DNA from: Pseudomonadota bacterium
Lineage (GTDB): Bacteria > Pseudomonadota > Gammaproteobacteria > Xanthomonadales > Xanthomonadaceae
NCBI GenBank assembly: GCA_023457475.1
Contig: JAEWLO010000259.1
Span: forward strand, 1 to 7,629
Direction: 5' to 3'
DNA length: 7,629 bases
Below, in pieces: positions 5,956 to 7,629 of this stretch (position 1 is the first letter of the stretch; the number at the start of each line of letters is the position of its first letter). Made by a program: the position numbers and the translations under genes. The notes under the pieces are model-generated. The model was not told where the DNA came from and ran no database searches. It worked only from the letters and a program-made list of their open reading frames with translations.

Positions 5956-5976
5956 GGCCCCTTGAGTCAAGGGGCC
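5956..5976 (-). terminator. strong hairpin, candidate end of the tRNA-Gly transcript
   Basis: A perfect nine-pair stem (GGCCCCTTG with CAAGGGGCC, loop of three) lies about 65 bases after the mature tRNA end. On the minus strand it is followed by TGTTGCTT, which is only weakly T-rich, so it is a poor intrinsic terminator by the usual rule and could instead be a processing or stabilising structure. A second perfect seven-pair hairpin with a tetraloop (5975-5992) abuts it. Confidence 0.35.
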
Positions 5977-6014
5977 GCGCCGACAGGCGCGGGGATCTGG
6001 TGGCATGCCGCCAC

Positions 6015-6047
6015 GCTCCATCGGGTTTGCAACGCAAACCATGGAGC
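6015..6047. repeat. long hairpin that includes the tRNA 3' end
   Basis: GCTCCAT (6015-6021) and ATGGAGC (6041-6047) pair, then after a two-base bulge GGTTTGC (6024-6030) pairs with GCAAACC (6034-6040) around AAC. The outer arm includes the last tRNA bases and the encoded CCA. In the precursor transcript the trailer could therefore pair with the tRNA 3' terminus. Confidence 0.7.
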
Positions 6048-6115
6048 GGGTGAAGGGAATCGAACCCTCGTCAGTAGCTTGGGAAGCTACAGCTCTACCA
6101 TTGAGCTACACCCGC
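6042..6115 (-). tRNA. tRNA-Gly, anticodon CCC
   Basis: The minus strand folds into a complete 74-base cloverleaf: acceptor stem GCGGGTG with CACCCGC, D arm GCTCAATGGTAGAGC, anticodon stem GTAGC with GCTAC, loop TTCCCAA giving anticodon CCC (reads GGG), a five-base variable loop, T arm around TTCGATT, then T and an encoded CCA. It closely resembles E. coli glyU (same anticodon loop and T arm). The gene stands alone, with its own promoter inside the end of the preceding gene's terminator. Confidence 0.97.
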
Positions 6116-6127
6116 GTCAGTGCGGGA

Positions 6128-6157
6128 ATTCTATGCGGCCGGAGCCCCAAAAGGCAA
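6128..6157 (-). promoter_or_regulatory. promoter of tRNA-Gly
   Basis: On the minus strand TAGAAT (6133-6128; 5 of 6 consensus) lies 12 bases before the tRNA, with TTGCCT (6157-6152; 4 of 6) 18 bases further upstream. This would give a 5' leader of only about five or six bases. The discriminator is GC-rich (CCCGC), as is usual for stable RNA promoters under stringent control. The -35 element overlaps the T tract of the upstream terminator. Confidence 0.6.
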
Positions 6158-6179
6158 CGGGCGGCTGTTCGCCGCCCGT
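6149..6179 (-). terminator. intrinsic terminator of the autotransporter esterase gene
   Basis: ACGGGCGGC (6157-6165) pairs perfectly with GCCGCCCGT (6171-6179) around a five-base loop, starting 10 bases after the esterase stop. On the minus strand TTGCC and then TTTT (6152-6149) follow the stem, so the T tract is slightly displaced. Confidence 0.75.
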
Positions 6180-6189
6180 GCCCGCTGGA

Positions 6190-7629
6190 TCAGAAGCTGC
6201 CGCTGAAGCTGGCGAAGATCGTCGCGTCCTGCGCGCGCTTCTGGGCGGCCTTGGCGCTGATACCGATGTTGCTGGTCAGGCCGAACAGCTCCATGCGCGC
6301 ACCCAGGATGGCGGTGGCGTAGTTACGGTCGAAGTCCAGGCCCGGCACTTTGTACATGCCGACGTCCGGCATGGTCTGCAGCCAGGCGCTGGCCTGCTGG
6401 CCGTCCTCGAACTCGTGGTCGTAGGTAACCTGCACGTACGGCTTGACGCTGCCGCCGTCGTAACGGGCCTGCCAGCCGATGCGGCCGACGGTGGAGTCCA
6501 CGTCCTGGTTGCCATAGCCCAGCGCGGTGGCGCTCGGGTTGGACTCGCTGTAGCCGTCCAGCTTCACCTTCTGCCAGATCACCGAGGCGATCGGGCCGTG
6601 GCGCAGGCCACCTTCGGTGCCGAACTCGTAACCGGCGTTCAACGCGGCGGTCAGGTTGCTGCCTTCCGGCGAGCCCTTGTGCTCACGCGTGGCCGGGCCA
6701 AGCTGGACCTTGCGGGTGACGTCGTAATCGAGCCAGCTGTAGCTGACCTGGCCGTTCACCCAGACGTTCTGGCCATACCAGCCAGCGAACAGGCCGAGGG
6801 TCGTGTCGGACTGGGTGAAGTCGCCCTTGCTGTTGCCGAAGTCGGCATCCATGCGGCCATAGCCGGCGAAGCCACCGGCCACCATGCCGTCCTTCGCCCA
6901 GTCGATACCGAACAGGCCGGCCGGTGCCAGGCCGTCATACAGGTCGGCGTGGTCATAGCGCTGCATGTCGCCGCGCACACCGCCCCACCAGCTCAGGCCG
7001 TCGGCCGGACGGCCCCCCAGGTGCAGGCCGACCTGGTCGGCGCGCGAACGGCCGATGGTCTGTGCCGAGTGGGTCAGGATCTGCTGGTTGCGCGGTGCTT
7101 CCAGGATGGACAGGGTGTACTGGCCCAGCATCTGGTGCGTGGCGGTGGTGGGGTGCACGCCATCGGCGAACACGTAGTTGTTGGCCGCGTTCGGGTTGAC
7201 GTAGGCGGTCGGGTTGCAGGTCAGCGAGGAGGCCGTGGTGCAGGCCGGGCTGGTCACGTTGACGAAGCCATAGGTGGCCGGGCTGGCAACGATTTCCTGC
7301 AGGATGTGGAAGGTGTCCACCGGAATGACCTGCAGGCCGGCGGCCTTGAGGCCACCGAACAGGGCGTCGTTGTAGGCCTTGGCCAGGGCGGTGCCCTGCG
7401 CCATGCCCACCGCACCGCCGGCACGGGCGGCCGGGGTGAGGCCGATGTCCGGCAGGGTCGGCACGACGATGTACTGCGCGCCAGCCGCCTGCAGGGTGCC
7501 GACGATGCCGACCTGGTCGGTCACCGCCGCGCCCAGGGTGGCCTGCAGCGGGGCACCGGCCTGGATGGCGAACAGGTCGTTGGCACCACCCCACACGGTG
7601 TACAGGGCATTGGCGTCGGCCTTGCCGCC
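6190..7629 (-). CDS. GDSL-type autotransporter esterase, C-terminal 479 residues
   Basis: This is an outer-membrane esterase of the EstA type, a GDSL/SGNH hydrolase carried by a C-terminal beta barrel. It is partial: the frame is open to the right edge, so the signal peptide and the GDSL block with the nucleophile serine lie outside. In the visible part, block III (VWGGAND at 12-18) supplies the oxyanion-hole asparagine, and block V (FADGVHPTTATH, D156 and H159) supplies the other two catalytic residues. Two cysteines lie at about 130 and 138. The passenger ends near 200, and about 265 residues of amphipathic strands rich in aromatics and glycine follow, ending in FASFSGSF with the C-terminal phenylalanine recognised by the BAM complex. 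The family acts on short- to medium-chain esters at the cell surface; in Pseudomonas EstA is tied to rhamnolipid production and motility. The substrate here is unknown. A terminator follows the stop. Confidence 0.93.
   Translation of the reverse strand, partial: GGKADANALYTVWGGANDLFAIQAGAPLQATLGAAVTDQVGIVGTLQAAGAQYIVVPTLPDIGLTPAARAGGAVGMAQGTALAKAYNDALFGGLKAAGLQVIPVDTFHILQEIVASPATYGFVNVTSPACTTASSLTCNPTAYVNPNAANNYVFADGVHPTTATHQMLGQYTLSILEAPRNQQILTHSAQTIGRSRADQVGLHLGGRPADGLSWWGGVRGDMQRYDHADLYDGLAPAGLFGIDWAKDGMVAGGFAGYGRMDADFGNSKGDFTQSDTTLGLFAGWYGQNVWVNGQVSYSWLDYDVTRKVQLGPATREHKGSPEGSNLTAALNAGYEFGTEGGLRHGPIASVIWQKVKLDGYSESNPSATALGYGNQDVDSTVGRIGWQARYDGGSVKPYVQVTYDHEFEDGQQASAWLQTMPDVGMYKVPGLDFDRNYATAILGARMELFGLTSNIGISAKAAQKRAQDATIFASFSGSF

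Larger units (their letters stand above)
5684..6041 (-). other. gene-free stretch with repeats and hairpins
   Basis: No credible gene lies in these 358 bases. Short frames exist on both strands, but they are arginine/cysteine-rich and owe their pattern to a 27-base repeat. Region by region it holds the leader of the NTF2-like gene (5684-5760), a featureless part, the 27-base repeat block with a perfect 7+7 inverted repeat (5818-5898), a GC-rich featureless part, and a cluster of four hairpins reaching into the tRNA 3' end (5956-6047). It may include the tRNA transcript's trailer and terminator. A non-coding RNA or a degenerate intergenic repeat element remains possible. Confidence 0.5.

Noticed and set aside
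5738..6053. Short frames with an apparent nine-residue repeat
   Set aside because: The protein repeat is only the 27-base DNA repeat read in frame. It appears in several frames on both strands, and there is no ribosome binding site.
6042..6115. Integration (att) site at the tRNA 3' end
   Set aside because: No second copy of the tRNA 3' end and no integrase gene is visible in the window; only the self-complementary hairpin was seen.

Overview
The window most resembles the chromosome of a xanthomonad gammaproteobacterium, most likely Stenotrophomonas or a close relative. The basis is high GC in the housekeeping genes, a ColR/ColS-type pair, an E. coli-numbered RimK, a GDSL autotransporter esterase and a tRNA-Gly(CCC). 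The genus is inferred from protein character; no database was searched. Nearly everything lies on the minus strand; one small gene is on the plus strand.

Left part (1-1254): a less GC-rich accessory stretch. A hand count gives about 54% GC at 961-1080 against about 67% at 1441-1560 inside colS. Reading along the minus strand it holds an unattached C-terminal gene stub directly after colS, a 163-residue unrecognised protein that looks like an orphan immunity-type protein, a small exported protein broken by a one-base frameshift, and the start of a short membrane protein running off the left edge. Three 8-base C/G homopolymers sit in it. It reads as the remnant of a larger locus, perhaps a toxin/immunity locus, lodged beside colS.

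Centre-left (1255-3749): a three-gene minus-strand operon. A secreted 158-residue two-cysteine protein is followed 7 bases later by the response regulator ColR and 4 bases later by the sensor kinase ColS. A candidate promoter precedes it. Upstream lies a gene-free stretch (3750-3989) with two intrinsic terminators; the interval between them could encode a small RNA.

Centre (3990-5683): rimK (ribosomal protein S6 glutamate ligase) on the minus strand, a divergent 104-residue beta-rich hypothetical on the plus strand, and a convergent NTF2/SnoaL-like 115-residue protein on the minus strand.

Right part (5684-7629): a 358-base gene-free stretch rich in 27-base repeats and perfect hairpins, the last of which takes in the 3' end of tRNA-Gly(CCC). 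The tRNA promoter overlaps the terminator of the upstream gene, an autotransporter esterase whose N-terminus, including the nucleophile serine, lies beyond the right edge.

Functionally, the best-supported theme is the cell envelope: ColRS (envelope and metal stress signalling), its co-transcribed periplasmic protein and the surface esterase. RimK and the tRNA belong to translation. No complete new defence or secretion system is visible. The strongest leads are the degraded left-end locus, the putative small RNA and the hairpin at the tRNA 3' end.
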